Source: Symbiodinium natans (taxonomy: Eukaryota; Sar; Dinophyceae; Suessiales; Symbiodiniaceae). Taken from it: a stretch of 64,000 nucleotides of DNA. Each line of letters begins with the position of its first letter. Within the stretch, counting starts at the first letter, position 1. The position numbers were made by a program, and so were the translations under genes. Shown here in pieces: positions 11,004 through 23,289 of the stretch. The notes under the pieces are model-generated. The model was not told the DNA's origin. It was given only the letters and a program-made list of their open reading frames with translations, and did not search any database. The DNA lies in the NCBI GenBank assembly GCA_905221605.1, contig CAJNDS010002762.1, forward strand, positions 191,907-255,906. The letters are read 5' to 3'.

Positions 11004-11444
11004 GGTATCCCTTAAGCTTGTGAGTTTAAAGTTTATAGGGTTAGAGTTTAGGAAGAAGGGGTTTTTTGGGGGGAAAGTGGGATAGATGCAGAGAATTCAG
11101 AAGCAGCTTTATGCCTTGAGATGCCCGCAAGCCGATAGCTCCCATACGAAGGACCCATCTGCTTGGGTCAGAGCTCTGTATCGGAGATGGTGCGTTTCAC
11201 CTTCGTGGAAAGCCTTCGGTTTTAGTGGCAGCCGTGGTGCTTGAGTTCAACGCAGTCTTTCCAGGCACCTAAGCACTACTTTGTTTCAGAGCGCCTTAAG
11301 ACCGTTTGGTTGAAGATGCCTGCCGGGTTTGCTGCAGGCCGGACCTCCAGCATGCTTTCTTGACACGAGTTTCGCACAAGAACTGTCTTTTACTGCAGAG
11401 CTTCAGGGAGCCCCGGATGCAATTCACCCAGGAGTTCATGCGGC

Positions 11445-11504
11445 CTGGTGAGCAGCATCGAGGATGTCGAGGGCGCGATCTTGGCCTTGGCACGGCACTT
11501 CCCT
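11445..11504 (-). CDS. 20-codon exon, unidentified protein
   Basis: Acceptor AAGATTCAG, donor |GCCGCA (GC type). The frame is REVPCQGQDRALDILDAAHQ in phase 0. An alternative frame (KCRAKAKIAPSTSS) is open for longer, so the assignment is moderate. Confidence 0.45.
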
Positions 11505-12471
11505 CTGAATCTTGTACCTTCAATGCGTACCCTTAGCGGCCTTACAGCCCAACATGACCAGGCTCAAACTTGCTCATCAAGTTCTGCACCGTACAACCCA
11601 CATCTTAAGGTTTGCCTCTGCGCTAACACATCGAGGTTGCATTCCGAGGAATGTTGAGGGCTTTAGCAGGCTCAGGGATCTTCAAGCCTCTTCGATGGGA
11701 GTTTTATTGGCCTCGTGCTAGTAGGAGACGTAGTCCTAAAACCCTTACCTCCGAATGGTACAGCTACACCACGCTACACCGATCGCCAGAATCCCCAAGT
11801 CCCATTTTGGGTGCTGAGGTCAGCGCCATTGAAGTCTTCAATTTCTTTGAGGACCTTTGCAGCCTGAAGAAACCCCAGGGTTGCTCTTCACACCCAGCAA
11901 TACGCGAAAGCAAGCAAGCAAGCAAGCCAAGAGGCATACAAGCAGGCAAGAGAGCACTATACAGGCAAGCAAACAAGTAAGCGTTTGGTGTGTCGACCTC
12001 TTCGGCGTCTTCCTTTCCTTCCGCAGCACGACCCAGCCCGACCTTCACGGGAGATTGTTGTGGTCCATGAGGTCTGGGTAAGAACCAAAGTGTGCAGAAC
12101 TCAAGGTCCAGGGTTGTGGCTGGAAGTCATGAATGTATTCTAGAGATTAAGATCCGTGACCAGTTGCACGTCTCGCATCCTGAAAGGCGTAAAGGCGTAA
12201 AGCATACGACAACCCCAGCAGCACCCTGATAACGCCGTACCCCCCGGAAACATGGACGCTGCGAACATCTGTGCACTCAGTCAACACAAATCCTCAAGCC
12301 TGGTCCCTAAGGGGCCTCTCAAGCACCGTTTGATGCAAATCCCAATCGAGGTCCGAAGCCTCTGATCATCCCCATAAACCCACAAAAGTCAAGTTGAGCT
12401 CAATAGCTTGAAAGCCCATGAAAGCCCTAGATGCTTCGAAACCATACACACAAATACACACACACACATCC

Positions 12472-12539
12472 TACACCCTAAACCCTAAACCCTAAACCCT
12501 CAACCCTAAACCCTGAACCCTATAAACCCTAAACCCTAC
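12472..12539 (+). repeat. (CCCTAAA)n array
   Basis: About nine degenerate units. On the sense strand it forms the intron 5' end immediately after the exon at 12540-12623. Confidence 0.9.
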
Positions 12540-12623
12540 ATGACGCAGAGCGGTAGCCGCAGAGATCGGGGAATGGACCTCGGCCTCCGCAAGCGCAAGC
12601 TGCGCCCGCGCGGCTTGCGCGGC
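12540..12623 (-). CDS. 28-codon Ala-rich exon ending at a telomere-like donor
   Basis: Acceptor AGCTTCCAG, donor |GTAGGGTTTAGGG, phase 0 at both ends. Reads AAQAARAQLALAEAEVHSPI then SAATALRH. It is GC-rich and helical. Function unknown. Confidence 0.6.
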
Positions 12624-15480
12624 CTGGAAGCTTTACTCGTAGTCAGACTCGCAGAGAGACTCGTTGCAGCTTTGATGTAAGGGTGTTTACTTATATGTTA
12701 GAGAGAGTTAGAGAGAGTTAGAGAGAGTTAGAGTTAGAGAGAGTTAGATAGACGAGGGACATGAAAGAGAAGGCTGGACCTCCTCATCCACCTGCAATTG
12801 CAATGGGCGGTTGGTTGACGGGCGAGCCGGCCAACGGAGAGGTGGTCGAGATGGGGTGGGACATGTGGATGGCGCTGGTCAACGAGTGAGCGCATGACTT
12901 GGAGGCTGAAACGATCCAAAGAGCCCGGACAGAGCGGATCCCAATCTAATCCCTCCTTTTCTCACCGTGCTGTTGCGTTTGTTTTGCCCCTTGCCCTTTT
13001 CGTCTTCCCGGCTTGACCTTGTTTTGCAGCCGCAGCTGTGCGTCTGAAAAAGTTGGGCCGACCGACGGACCAACCGACCGACTGTCTACGTCCGCGGCTG
13101 ACTAGACCCTCTGAAACAGAAACAGAAAATCCCTTCCCAAAGCCTGCAAGAGCACCCCAAGAGCCACGAGCCCGAAGGTAGACACGCATGTCTCTCTCTC
13201 TCTCTCTCCCTCCCCCGGCCCTTCGCCCCTCCTGTATGAGACGACGAGCGACGGGAGACATGGGACTCCTAACCCAAGGGTCTCGAAGACGAAGAAAAGC
13301 GGGCTTGGGCAACCACAGCAGCTGCCCGGCACCCTCGAATGAGTGCAGGACGACACCCTGCACTCTGAACGGCAACATTTTCCGAATCGACATCAGGAAA
13401 GATGGCTTCGGGCAGGAGACTCGAGGACTTCAGATGTTGAGCAGGGATTCGAGAGGCAGTGCTCTCCTCCAGGAAACCCCTTGTCCATCTTTCTCATGGC
13501 TTCATGCTTTGGGCTTGATCATCGGCTCCACAGCGCTTATACTCGAAAAGCCCAGATCCCAGAACCAACAAGACTCGCGCAGGCCTGACCGGCTTTGTTG
13601 AAGAAGATCTGCGCATCCTGCACAAGCTCAGCTCGTGCACGCAGTCGAAGCCCCACATGAGCCCAAACCACAACGAAACCGCGACCAGGCTTACGACAGC
13701 AAGGATGAGGCCTGGTGCAAGTTCTCACATATGCATTACATGACATGAAACTACAGGACAACTTGGTTCACCTCTAAGTGTGCTTTTGGGAGGTTTAACA
13801 ACTTGAAACGTGTGAACGCTTTACGCTGGATGCTGCAAAATAGTGGCCAGGTCAGAATATTCGAGGCTTCCATGATGCAGGTGCTCCCTTTCGCTCTGAA
13901 CATGAACCGGTTTTGGCTCATGTTTTTGTTGCGGTTGACTACAATGTGCCCCTGAACTGGTGGTGCTAGTAACGGGAGGCGTGTACGTAGTTACGTAGTT
14001 TGACTGTTTGTTTTTGACGCCCTGAGGGTAGGGGGGGTGTGGGGGGGGGGGGGGGGGGGGGGGGGGGGCCATGCCCAACAACACGGGTATCATTTACAGC
14101 GTTCTTGCCTCTTTGCAAAACATACCACAAAAGGATGTTTGACTTTCTGGAACAAGACGCGCTGTCACAAGGGATGCGACCATTGTGGGCAGCTCTGGGG
14201 ACCTATACTGAAAAAAAGTCCGGAGCAAACTTTGCAGCCACACTACTTTCTAGGGCCCCAGGCTCTCTTGCAAGTGACATTCGAAAACATCGTACATCAT
14301 GTGTTTCGAGGCCCTGATACTCCCAACCGCACCTGTTTTTGGTATGCAGCTACCGCAGCACAGATTACCAGCTTCCATGAGACGAAACGACAAACAAGTA
14401 ACCATGCTTGAGCCATTGGCAACGACTTCTCCTGTTCGCGCGACATGCGCAAAAAGCCTGATGGTGAGTTTGGGGCTGGATGATGCCCTAAGTCGCCCTG
14501 CTGGAGTTCAGGCTTCAGGCCTTCAGGCGACTGATGGTCAGAGAAGACCCCTAAATTCGAAACACGGACGTACCATGACAAGTCTCTGACTGGACAGCAA
14601 CGCATAGTTACATATTGTATCACCCCACAAAATATGAGCCACCTTACCCTCCCCCCCCCCTCCCCCCAACTTCCTTTGCAGCTTGCAGAGCGCTGCGAAG
14701 GCCGTCCGAGCGAATGAGCCTCGACAAAACCACTTCGGTTTTAGTTCGGAGATTCTGTGTTTTGTTGTGTTTTGTCTGCGTATTGGTTGTGTTTCATGAC
14801 TTGGAAGAACCATGTTGATGACAATTCCGACTGTCAGGAGTTCCACGTGTGCGATGCCATAGCGATTTGCGAAATGCCTCAAGCCTTTGATCCGGGGCCA
14901 TCTCCAATCCTTCTTAAGAAGAAACCAGCCTAACCCCAACCATCCTCTTTGGAAGAACAGATGGTCTCAGATGGTCTCAGATGGTCTGGGCTGCCGCCTG
15001 GGTCTTTAGGACCGACTGCTTCTCAGGCGAATAATATCGAAACCCTGCCCTCTTCTCACACCGAAAGCCCGACTAAGTACAAAAAGGCTGAAGAAGTGAT
15101 TCGCAGGGCCTTGAGAAACGATGGTTCCGAACTCAACCGAGACGTCTAAAACTTTAACGGGGCGAATACTGCGTAGTAACCTTGAAAGAATTCTTCTGTG
15201 GCGAAAAAAATGTGGAGGCCCTTTGACCCCAACAGTTGAACAGCAATGCGTCCACGGCACGCCAAGGACATCGTCAGAAGTGCCTTTCTGGGCTGGCTGT
15301 CAGGATAGTCTTACAAGTTACTTGAAGTCTCAACATTCTACTGCCAGTACCCAGAAGAGGCTCGGCTTGAGAGGCTTCCGGGTCTCCGGGTCTTCCAGGC
15401 GAAGTGTCGACCAGCTTGCTTCAGGGTGTTCTGCATGTTGGGGCTCTTGCGGCCCTCCCAAGATACTCCCTAAACCCTAA
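12624..15480. other. No gene recognised; repeats
   Basis: Holds a (GAGAGTTA)n microsatellite (12698-12750), a (TC)n run (13190-13208), a 28-bp poly-G tract (14041-14068), a poly-C tract (14648-14668) and a three-copy GATGGTCTCA repeat (14959-14988). No exon stood out. Confidence 0.4.
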
Positions 15481-15490
15481 ACCCTAAACC
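15470..15490 (+). repeat. (CCCTAAA)n array
   Basis: Three units. On the sense strand it would start an intron directly after an open frame (EHLSRRFRIQRQ) at 15490-15557, which is too uncertain to call separately. Confidence 0.85.
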
Positions 15491-15557
15491 CGAAAACTAA
15501 AGGCTGACTGCCTCTGAATCCGAAATCTCCTACTCAGGTGTTCGGACATGCTCGGAC

Positions 15558-15655
15558 CTCGTCATTCAGGCTACCCAGATAGTTGACAATAGAATCGCCT
15601 TGGGTTCTTCTTGTCAAAGAGTGCCGTGGCTGCTCGGGTGCAGATGGGCATAGCA
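15558..15655 (-). CDS. Possible exon, unidentified protein
   Basis: The minus strand is open from just inside the TTTAGGG array through FLEMLCPSAPEQ to DSIVNYLGSLNDE, with a donor candidate |GTCCGA. A second frame (TRAATALFDKKNPRRF) is also attractive and ends at |GTAGCC. One of the two is probably coding. The upstream array here has the opposite orientation to the general rule. Confidence 0.4.
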
Positions 15656-15661
15656 TCTCAA

Positions 15662-15696
15662 GGAACCCTAAACCCTAAACCCTAAACCCTAAAACC
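15662..15696 (+). repeat. (CCCTAAA)n array
   Basis: Four units ending ACCCTAAAACCC. Confidence 0.9.
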
Positions 15697-15702
15697 CTAT
15701 CT

Positions 15703-15798
15703 CATGGCCTCCGCCATCAAGACTCGATGGTGTGGTCGCATTTGAGCAACGCGCTCGGCTGCAAGCTGGGTCACCTGGCGTTCGCGGCAGGGCAAGAC
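15703..15798 (-). CDS. Exon between CCCTAAA and TTTAGGG arrays
   Basis: The sense acceptor is AACCCTAG inside the array and the sequence continues in phase 0 as CRERQVTQLAAERVAQMRPH then HRVLMAE. The exact donor is unclear (a GC donor at |GCCATG gives the stated end). A plus-strand frame over the same bases is also open, so the strand is inferred from its neighbours. Confidence 0.45.
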
Positions 15799-16356
15799 CT
15801 AGGGTTTGGGGGTTAGGGTTTAGGGTTAGGGGTTTAGGGAGAAAGCCAGCAGAGATGCTGGCCAGGAGCTCTCGATGCCAGACCAGATACCGAATGATGT
15901 GCTCGACTGCACGGAAGAAACTCGACATGCAGAGGATTCAATTTGGAAAACCTACCGGTTTTCAGCTCAAACATGGCATGGAATGAGGCTGAGGTGCTTT
16001 TGATCCCCCAGAAAAAATTTACAAAGTGTTGCCCCAGCACGGTTAGTCACCCATATATGGCCCTCAACTTCAGGGACGCGGAAGCTCCATCGTCAGGGCA
16101 ACATGACTCTTTCGCATACAGCTTCGCGAGGAACCGACAACTTGCCCTGGGCACTTCAGTCCAGAAGCCTGAACTAGACGACACCAATCTTACACCGCGA
16201 CATGAGAAGTGTAGACAGTGTAGGCTGCAGCCTTCCAGTGCAAAGTTGAGATGGTGCAGCCCACTGTGTGCGAAAGCACACAGATTTCGAGTCAACGTCA
16301 GAAACAAGACATACCTTGCGCACCCCACCCCTCGCAGGAGTAATTATCCGTCGTAC

Positions 16357-16465
16357 CCTGAAGGCTTCAGCTCAATTCGGCTTGCCTTGACGATGGTGTG
16401 GTTGATCTCGCCCTCTTCGCAGACCACCCTGACTTTGATTGCTTCTTTATTGTGCTCGTGATGTG
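16357..16465 (-). CDS. Exon with strong splice signals, unidentified protein
   Basis: A pyrimidine-rich acceptor (CGGCTTTTTTGCAG) precedes a clean frame: HHEHNKEAIKVRVVCEEGEI then NHTIVKASRIELKPS. A donor candidate |GTACGA ends it; reading on gives a stop at 16344. Basic-acidic alternation and codon use are protein-like. Function unknown. Confidence 0.65.
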
Positions 16466-16561
16466 CTGCAAAAAAGCCGAAGCCCTGAGTCGAAGCGAAG
16501 CCCGTTCAACTCCGAAGGCCTCAAGTCGCCCAAGGAAACTTAACTTCAAGGCCCTTTAGGG

Positions 16562-16595
16562 ATTAGGTTTAGGGTTTAGGGTTTAGGGGTTAGGG
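16562..16595 (+). repeat. (TTTAGGG)n array
   Basis: Four units, about 95 bp upstream (sense) of the acceptor of the exon at 16357-16465. Confidence 0.9.
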
Positions 16596-17405
16596 TGATT
16601 CAAGGCGTTGGTGTTAAGGAGAGTTGGAACACGGGCCGTAGATTGCCGCGAGGTTTTCGGCAATGGCCTGTCCGCCCGCGAGGTTTCCGGCATTTCAGGG
16701 CCTATGGGGGGGGGGGGGATAAGAACGTCATTCATATTACCTCCATGCCAAAACACTGGTATTTACAGCGTTTTCTGTCACAAGCGTCCATGCCTTCGCG
16801 ACCATGCCCAAAACACTGGTGTTTAGAGCGTTTTATGCCCAAAGCGTTGGTATTTACAGGGTTTTCTTCTCTTTGTACAACAGGCTGCACAAGGATGTGG
16901 AACAAGAAAGTGGATGTATAGAAGCCATCTCGGGTCTTGCACTCCTATGCAGTTCTTTCAGCATTTGTGCAAAGTACTCTGATCCTTCCAGCAGGGGAAT
17001 GCCAGGACAAAAAAGTCGACGCTGAAGTACGATGTCAATTAACCCCCAAGCCCCAAATTGAGTATAAATCGAAGTACTTTATTTACTGCTTTTTAAACCT
17101 CCTGTTTCAGGAATCCTGCCAAAACCCAGGCAAAACGCACGTTTTAGTACACCCAAACACCACGGCAATCTATGGCCCGTGTCCGAGTAGTTTCCCAGCA
17201 GTACAGAGCTGACATCAGCTGAAGCCTGATGACTACTGGGCTGTGGGATGAATTCTCGGTCACCTTATTATTGGGGTCATTATTATAAGGGATCCTACTA
17301 TTTGGGGGTCAAAATTCGGGCCTGCGCCGCACCAACAACTCCCCCCCCCCCCCACCCCGAGTCTGCCGAGGTGCAGCTTTGCCTTCGCCAGTGTCACCAG
17401 AGCCT

Positions 17406-17532
17406 CTGGGGACAAAAACCCTAAACCCTAAACCCTAAACCCTAAACCCTAAACCCTAAACCCTAAACCCTAAACCCTAAACCCTAAACCCTAAACCCTA
17501 ACCCTAAACCCTAAACCCTAAACCCTAAACCC
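17406..17532 (+). repeat. Long (CCCTAAA)n array
   Basis: About 18 units, one of the longest uninterrupted telomere-like arrays in the window. It is internal, not at a sequence end. Confidence 0.95.
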
Positions 17533-17560
17533 CCAAAGCCCAAACTTCGCACACTGGTAC

Positions 17561-17615
17561 CCGGAGCCTGTGCTTCCCATCCTTTTCGGGCGGAGAGGTG
17601 GCAAAGGTCCACGGC
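17561..17615 (-). CDS. Exon enclosed by telomere-like arrays
   Basis: Lies in the island between (CCCTAAA)n at 17406-17532 and (TTTAGGG)n at 17641-17713. Acceptor CGCCGCAG, donor |GTACCA. Reads AVDLCHLSARKGWEAQAP, leaving one G. Other frames in the island are open too, but this one has matching splice sites. Confidence 0.55.
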
Positions 17616-17640
17616 CTGCGGCGGCGTCAGGGGTCATGGG

Positions 17641-17713
17641 GGGTTTAGGGTGCTTAGGGAGGGTTTAGGGTTTAGGGTTTAGGGTTTAGGGTTCAGGGTT
17701 TAGGGTTTAGGCT
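17641..17713 (+). repeat. (TTTAGGG)n array
   Basis: About nine units with small interruptions. Together with 17406-17532 it brackets the exon at 17561-17615. Confidence 0.95.
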
Positions 17714-18656
17714 GCTTAGGGTGGACATGTTTTGGGATAGGCGAGTTGTTGAGGAGGGGACGTACGAGAAGAAGAACGGTGGGTCCGGCATGGGCGAAGG
17801 AATTTTCGAGTCCAGGTTGGATCCGAGGCTCAAAGTTTATAAAGCTGCTGTTTGGGGCTTGAGGAGGTCAAGGGCTTGTGCAAAGAAAGCGTAAAAGCCT
17901 CCTGCTGCAGCGCAGCGGGATTTTCCTGGGGCTTCCGCCTATGAACACATCCGAACGCCCTACGCCGCAACTTGATTTTGAGATGCACGGTTTCAGTACA
18001 TCCTATCTAGTCTTGGGGCTGACTTAACCTGGTGCAGAACTGAGACTCGGCCTCAAAATCAAAATCTCAACGTCATCCGTTAAGGGCATGGCCACCTTTA
18101 GTTTCAAGTCTCGTCACCTACACACAACGCTGTGTTGATCGTTAGGTTCCGAGCCACAGATCTGCGGCTCTACTCCAAAAGTATCCCAAACGCAAGAAAC
18201 TCGTGAAGATATTTGCCTTCTCCGCTGCACGGAGCGCCTCGATGTCCTCATACACAGAATACACGGCACAAGCCTCATGAAAGCCCTAAGCCTTCGATCT
18301 GGACTCCGGGCGACTGTGGGAGGGCCGATGTGTTACCAGCAAGAACGTCCGGCGTTGAACACTGCAGGTCCGAAAGAAGCCTAGCTCGCAAGAGTCCAAG
18401 TTTTGCTTAGCAGCTACAGGAACGACTGTCTCGGGTATGGTAGGCTGAAGGTGGCAAAACTGACAAAGTTCTCCAAGTTTTGCTTAGCGGGGGGGGGGGG
18501 GGGTGTTTGCCCAGGGTCCAAAGCTAAGCTTGTCTTAAACATGATTCCAGGAGCCTGATCAGCAACATGTTACTGGCTCTCTCAGTAAATTCGCCTGGGC
18601 ATCCGGCCGACAGGCATCTGAAGCAAGCAGACCATGGCTTCCCCACACCAGACCAA

Positions 18657-18749
18657 GCCCTAAACCCCCCGCCCCCCAAACCCTAAACCCTAAACCCTCA
18701 ACCCTCAACCCTAAACCCTAAACCCTAAACCCTAAACCTAAACCCTAGG
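18657..18749 (+). repeat. (CCCTAAA)n array
   Basis: About eleven units. The sense-strand copy starts within the donor region of the exon at 18752-18828. Confidence 0.9.
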
Positions 18750-18751
18750 AC

Positions 18752-18828
18752 CCTCAAAGTGGGGCCTCCGGGACCCTCCTGCTGAGCAACATCCCTCGGG
18801 AACCCTCTCTTTGTTGCCTTCTTGACTT
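18752..18828 (-). CDS. Exon ending in |GTCCTAGGGTTTAGG
   Basis: Acceptor TTTCTGTCCAG (good pyrimidine tract), donor |GTCCTAGGGTTTAGG. The frame is VKKATKRGFPRDVAQQEGPG then GPTLR, ending in phase 0. Function unknown. Confidence 0.6.
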
Positions 18829-18839
18829 CTGGACAGAAA

Positions 18840-21690
18840 TGAGGGTTCCTTATGAACTATCTTGCAAAGCGAAAAATCTTTCCTTTCTGTGTTTGAAACA
18901 CATCCTAAAGTAGGCGATGAGGCTGCATCCATTATTGCGAGCATCTCTTCGACAGGGCTTAGAAGATGTGCAAGGACTCTTTCCGACTGAAACCCTGCAA
19001 TGGGATGTCAGGTCCTCTGCCAGATCCAACATCGCCTGTGCCTGGACTCGACACCCACTTCATGGTGGCCGTGAGTCTGTGCTGTGCGAGAGGGTTTCAT
19101 TGCGACATTGCAGACAGACCCGAGTTGCCATGTTTGCCCTGAAGGCCGAGAACTACCAGACAGGTTTTGATGGTGACAGCCAAGGGAGGAAGTCGTCACT
19201 GCGGGTGACGGTAACACGGAGGCTTGCGAACGGGTTCTAGCCCACGGAGGCATCCGACGTTTGGAAGCCCACAATATCTGCAACACACGCCTCCACCTAC
19301 ACACCTCCGACCCAGGCTGGCAAAAACGAAAGCAAACGGGCACAGAATCCAGGCGCCTTTCGACAAAGAGCACCTGCAGGACCTTGCTGCTGTTGTCAGG
19401 CACTAGGGTTTCGGATTCAATGCTTTGGCAATTGTCTACAGTCTACAGGTCACAATTCTGATGTGGCGGGTTCTAGGCCATCGAAAGACACTTTGTGATG
19501 AGACCTGCCAACCTTCGATGAGTCGACGCTTGAAGTACAAAAGGGCTGCATAGTGTCGGGTACAGTAGCAATAGGGCATTAACGCGCTCGCAAGGATGAA
19601 GCGTTGTCTGGATGCGCAGCTTGGGCTTAGTGCTCAACACCCTCATCACGGAATCGCCATGAATCGCCCTCTCACACCCCCCTGAATATCAATCGCCACT
19701 CCCTACTGAGCGGGCCGGGACACCGCTGATCTCCCTCGACACCGGAAGACGCTCCCTGTCCTCTCGACCACGACATGCAATTGTGTCAGGGATTGGGAGG
19801 GAGCTGCTCGCCGCTTGGCGATTCTGCAGGGGTGGTGGGGGGTGAGGGGGGCAGGTGCTGTTGAGGCCGGAGTCCTTCCTAACCATGCTAACCACGCGTG
19901 AGTGGTACGCGTGTGGCTTTCTTTCCAAGGCGGTGTAGCCTTCCAGCATTGCATCATCCCGTTTCCTCCAAAAACGTGCAAAGTGGAAAACCTTCAAAAA
20001 TGCCAATGTCACAGTTCTAAGTGCTAAGGTCGAGCTTTACCTTAGAATAGCTAATACAAGGCAACTGAACCCGTGAGCTAAACAGCTCCCAAACATGGGT
20101 CTCGCAACCCCCTGTACACCCTTCTTGATGTTGTCCTCTGCACCGTGGAACAGGTTCTGCGCCCTCACCGCCGCCTCACCCCGAGGATCCGGGTTATGTT
20201 CTTGAGTAAGTTTAGGGCGTGTAGAATTCGGAGTTGCTAGCAGGCTTCTTATGGCTGAGCATACGACCATGACAACTTCTGCTTGAATGAAAACAACATG
20301 TTTATCATGAGCCGCGTGCGCGGGCGCGTGCACCCGCCCGTGTGCGTGAGCACACAACACATCAACAATTTACGGGGGCTGTCTCTCAACTTGAGAGCAT
20401 GGCAGGGTTGAAGTTTCTTTCATTGTCTGCGGACATGCTGCATGGCACCTCGGCGCTTGAAGAATGGAGAGCACCAACTTACTTCGAAAGCTGTGGCCGA
20501 GCTCAGCCAGTAGCCAAGGCTGCCAAGTGCAAAAAACTTGGGCGCTGGGGAGACTGTCCCGGGTGGACGGACTTAAAGTCCTACAGTGGGTTCTGGCTGC
20601 AGCAATGCACAGCCATGACGTTAAACACCTCAACCTGGCCTCGAGGGTGACAAACTCGATTTCCGGACAATAAGCGAATAAAGAAGACGAACTTGACTGT
20701 CAGAACCCAATGTGTCAACCGTTTGAGCCGATTTAAGGCATGGGGGCACTCTTCAGCTAAAGACAACAGCTGCAGCTAGCGGCGAAAAGCAAACGTAAAC
20801 ACCAGCATCTTCGAAAGCCTATCCGGGTTGAGGGCGTACATTGCGCTGAATCTCCTGACATCCTCGCCCCTCCTTCTTTCCCTCCTAATCCCTGTGCTTC
20901 TCCATGGACCCAACCTTATGAAGTGATGGCGGCTCGACAGAGAGCGTGCAACGAAGCGCAGCGGGCAAAGAGTTAAAACTGCCAGGACGATGGCGCTACC
21001 AACCCAAACGGCAGATGGACAAGATAACTCTAACTGCAAATAATTGGTAACCGGTAACAGCTCCAAAGAGTGCCGAGAGGACGCAGACTTTCTGTCCGAG
21101 AATACGTTCGAAACCGTTACCAAGACCATCCAGGCCTCAAAGATCTCCGAAACTCTCATCAGCAATACCGATGGCGTGCGTCAAACGATCATAATTCGAG
21201 CAGCATGTAACGCTGGGCGCATCCGCCGCAAACTGACCGCAAAAATGGGCGTCACAGTGCACAAGGGGGTGTGCGCCAACCGCCATACGGCCAGGGACAT
21301 TGAGAATTTGCTAACATCACTGACTTTTGCGTGCACTTCAACCATGGCATCAGATCCTGGGTGCAAGAGTTCCTCAGCAAACAAACACCAGCAACCACAA
21401 CCCAACAGTTAAGCAGATGAATGCGCCCAAAGGATGATCCAACGCCACCTTGCGCCTCATTCTGCCATGAGAAGCCCTAAAAAAGCATCATCCTGAAAAG
21501 GCGGTTCCGTAGCTTTATGTAGCCATCTCAGCGTTCTGAACCCCTGACGGCCCGTGCCTGGAAAGACTCGTCAGCATCGCCATCCATGCGGGCCAAGTCA
21601 GACAGCGCCTCGAAAGCCAGGCAAGAAATGCCCAAGTGTAGACTTGAGTTCCCCACCCTAAACCCTAAACCCCAAACCCTAAACCATATA
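18840..21690. other. No gene recognised
   Basis: Mixed sequence with scattered short open frames on both strands. Nothing combined splice signals with protein-like sequence convincingly. Confidence 0.35.
21655..21690 (+). repeat. (CCCTAAA)n array
   Basis: Degenerate units. On the sense strand it follows the donor |GTATATGG of a possible exon at 21697-21763. Confidence 0.85.
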
Positions 21691-21696
21691 CCCTCC

Positions 21697-21763
21697 ATGA
21701 TGGTGGGAACCGCGCCAATTCTGTGTCTTCGGCTCAGGGCTCGAGCTGGGCCCTCGGGGTCTC
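21697..21763 (-). CDS. Possible exon, unidentified protein
   Basis: Acceptor CCTCAAAGCAG, donor |GTATAT close to the TTTAGGG array. The frame DPEGPARALSRRHRIGAVP then TIMEG is open; a second frame is open too. Confidence 0.4.
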
Positions 21764-21824
21764 TGCTTTGAGGTCTTGGTGTTGCCCCGCCTTGCGACAT
21801 TGAGGGTGCTTAGCTTCCCAGAGA

Positions 21825-21920
21825 GCCCAATACCCTTTGATTAAGGAATATAGCCTAAATGAGAAAGGGATCCTTACTATATGATTTAAGGGAATATTCC
21901 TTAATTAAGGGGTATTGGGC
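21825..21920. mobile_element. Inverted-repeat element, family C copy 1
   Basis: 96 bp with about 28-bp terminal inverted repeats: GCCCAATACCCTTTGATTAA at the left, the complement of GCCCAATACCCCTTAATTAA at the right. It lies in a putative intron of about 180 nt between exons at 21945-21990 and 21697-21763, so it could be most of that intron. A relative is at 30700-30769. Confidence 0.65.
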
Positions 21921-21944
21921 CTTGGGTTGCCTGTCAAGCGGCCA

Positions 21945-21990
21945 GCTGACATGCACCCTGGCCGCAGCGGTCATTGGCCCGGCCATAGAG
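21945..21990 (-). CDS. Possible exon beside a family C element
   Basis: Sense frame ASMAGPMTAAARVHVSWPLD with acceptor GAAACCAAG and GC donor |GCAACC. A plus-strand reading (LAAAVIGPAIEAPWFQ) is equally open; the minus strand is preferred from its neighbours. Confidence 0.35.
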
Positions 21991-22013
21991 GCGCCTTGGT
22001 TTCAGGGAGTTGG

Positions 22014-22040
22014 GGGTTTAGGGTTTGGGGTTTAGGGTCG
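22014..22040 (+). repeat. (TTTAGGG)n array
   Basis: Three degenerate units, on the sense strand just upstream of the possible exon at 21945-21990. Confidence 0.85.
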
Positions 22041-22769
22041 TACAGGGGCTAAGGGCTTCTCTGCGGCAAGGGGTCCAGACGGTGCTGGAGTTTCATCTCA
22101 GGGTCTTCGGCTTGCACTACTCCAAAGGCCTCAAAGTTATCGCTTCTCCGTGCGGACCTGCCGGTCAACATGAGTTGTTCAGCTCGTTCGGAGCCCTTCT
22201 GGATTACAGGTCCAGTAAGGTCGAAGACTTTGAGCAACTGAGGCCCCAAAAGCTCCAAAGCTGCCGCCCAGGTTCCACGCCGCATTTGCAGCATCCTTGC
22301 CTGCATCAGACAGGTAGCAGTGCGAATTTAGCGTCTCCAGGCACTGTTGTGGTGTTTGACCTGTGTGAACTATACATTGAACAAGAAAAAGAAAAGCCCG
22401 TAAACATTAAGTTGCGTGCATCCACTTCCTTGTGAAGGTGACCTTCGTCGAAAAGGGAGCAAAGTAAAGGCCAACCGCTCTTTCCCAGAGCCCCATGAAA
22501 ATCTAATTCACTTAAAAGGGTCTTTGAACTTGCGCGCTTATAGCAGCTGCAGGCTTGGGAAGCTGAGATCGTGGGAAGAAGGCGGCCTAAAGCATAACAT
22601 GCTGATCGGGCTCATACCACTGCAGCACAACACAAGCGCACATGCGGCGTTAACAGGAGGCGCAGGCCTTCTGCATACCGGGGCAGCCCTGCAGCAATGC
22701 AGACCTGCGCGCGTGAGAAAGGCGATGATTGCTTGGAGCTGTGTTCGCAACGAGCTCTACATGGCCAAC

Positions 22770-22870
22770 TTGGGATGTTCCCCCTTAGGCTAACAGTCCT
22801 TAGTAGGAATCCGCCGATAATAGCACGATAATCCCGATTAAGGACTGCTACCATAAGGGGAACATGCCAA
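22770..22870. mobile_element. Inverted-repeat element, family B copy 3, with 8-bp target duplication
   Basis: 101 bp, starting TTGGGATGTTCCCCC and ending GGGGAACATGCCAA. It is flanked by TGGCCAAC (22762-22769) and TGGCCAAG (22871-22878), a 7/8 target-site duplication. The interior is non-coding. Confidence 0.75.
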
Positions 22871-23289
22871 TGGCCAAGCATGGCTCAGAATGGTGGGTGC
22901 GATGCAGTTCAGGTAAAAGGGCAATGGGGCGTCGAGCGCAGGAGGCCAAAGCGCGAATCAAGAAGTCGCCTAGCCAAATTTAGCAATGCTAGGCAACTTA
23001 CACGAATAAACCTTCCGCAAAGCAATGTTCCAGCACGTGAGCCCGCAGAGTTGGAGCAACAATACTGGAATGACTGCATTGTGCAATGGTCAAGTCAAGT
23101 TGAACAACCGCGAAGATCAAGATGTCTTACCAGCATTGCGCGCGTAAGTGCGGAAACGAGCATGCCTCAGAATGGGTCAATTCCGCCACGGCCTGAGAGC
23201 GACAAATCATTGAGCGTATAGATGAGAAACCAATGAGGAACCATGGGATTCTACAAGCCTACAATGCCGAAAGCCTTGCTAGGAGGCTT

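Noticed and set aside
15943..16461. 172-codon plus-strand frame with a CxxC...CxxxC pattern
   Set aside because: Cys pattern (CRQC...CSPLC) noticed, but the minus strand over 16357-16465 has a far better exon with strong splice signals, so the plus frame is probably its shadow.
17406..17532. A true chromosome end or telomere
   Set aside because: Arrays are short, numerous, in both orientations, flanked by unique sequence on both sides and associated with splice sites.
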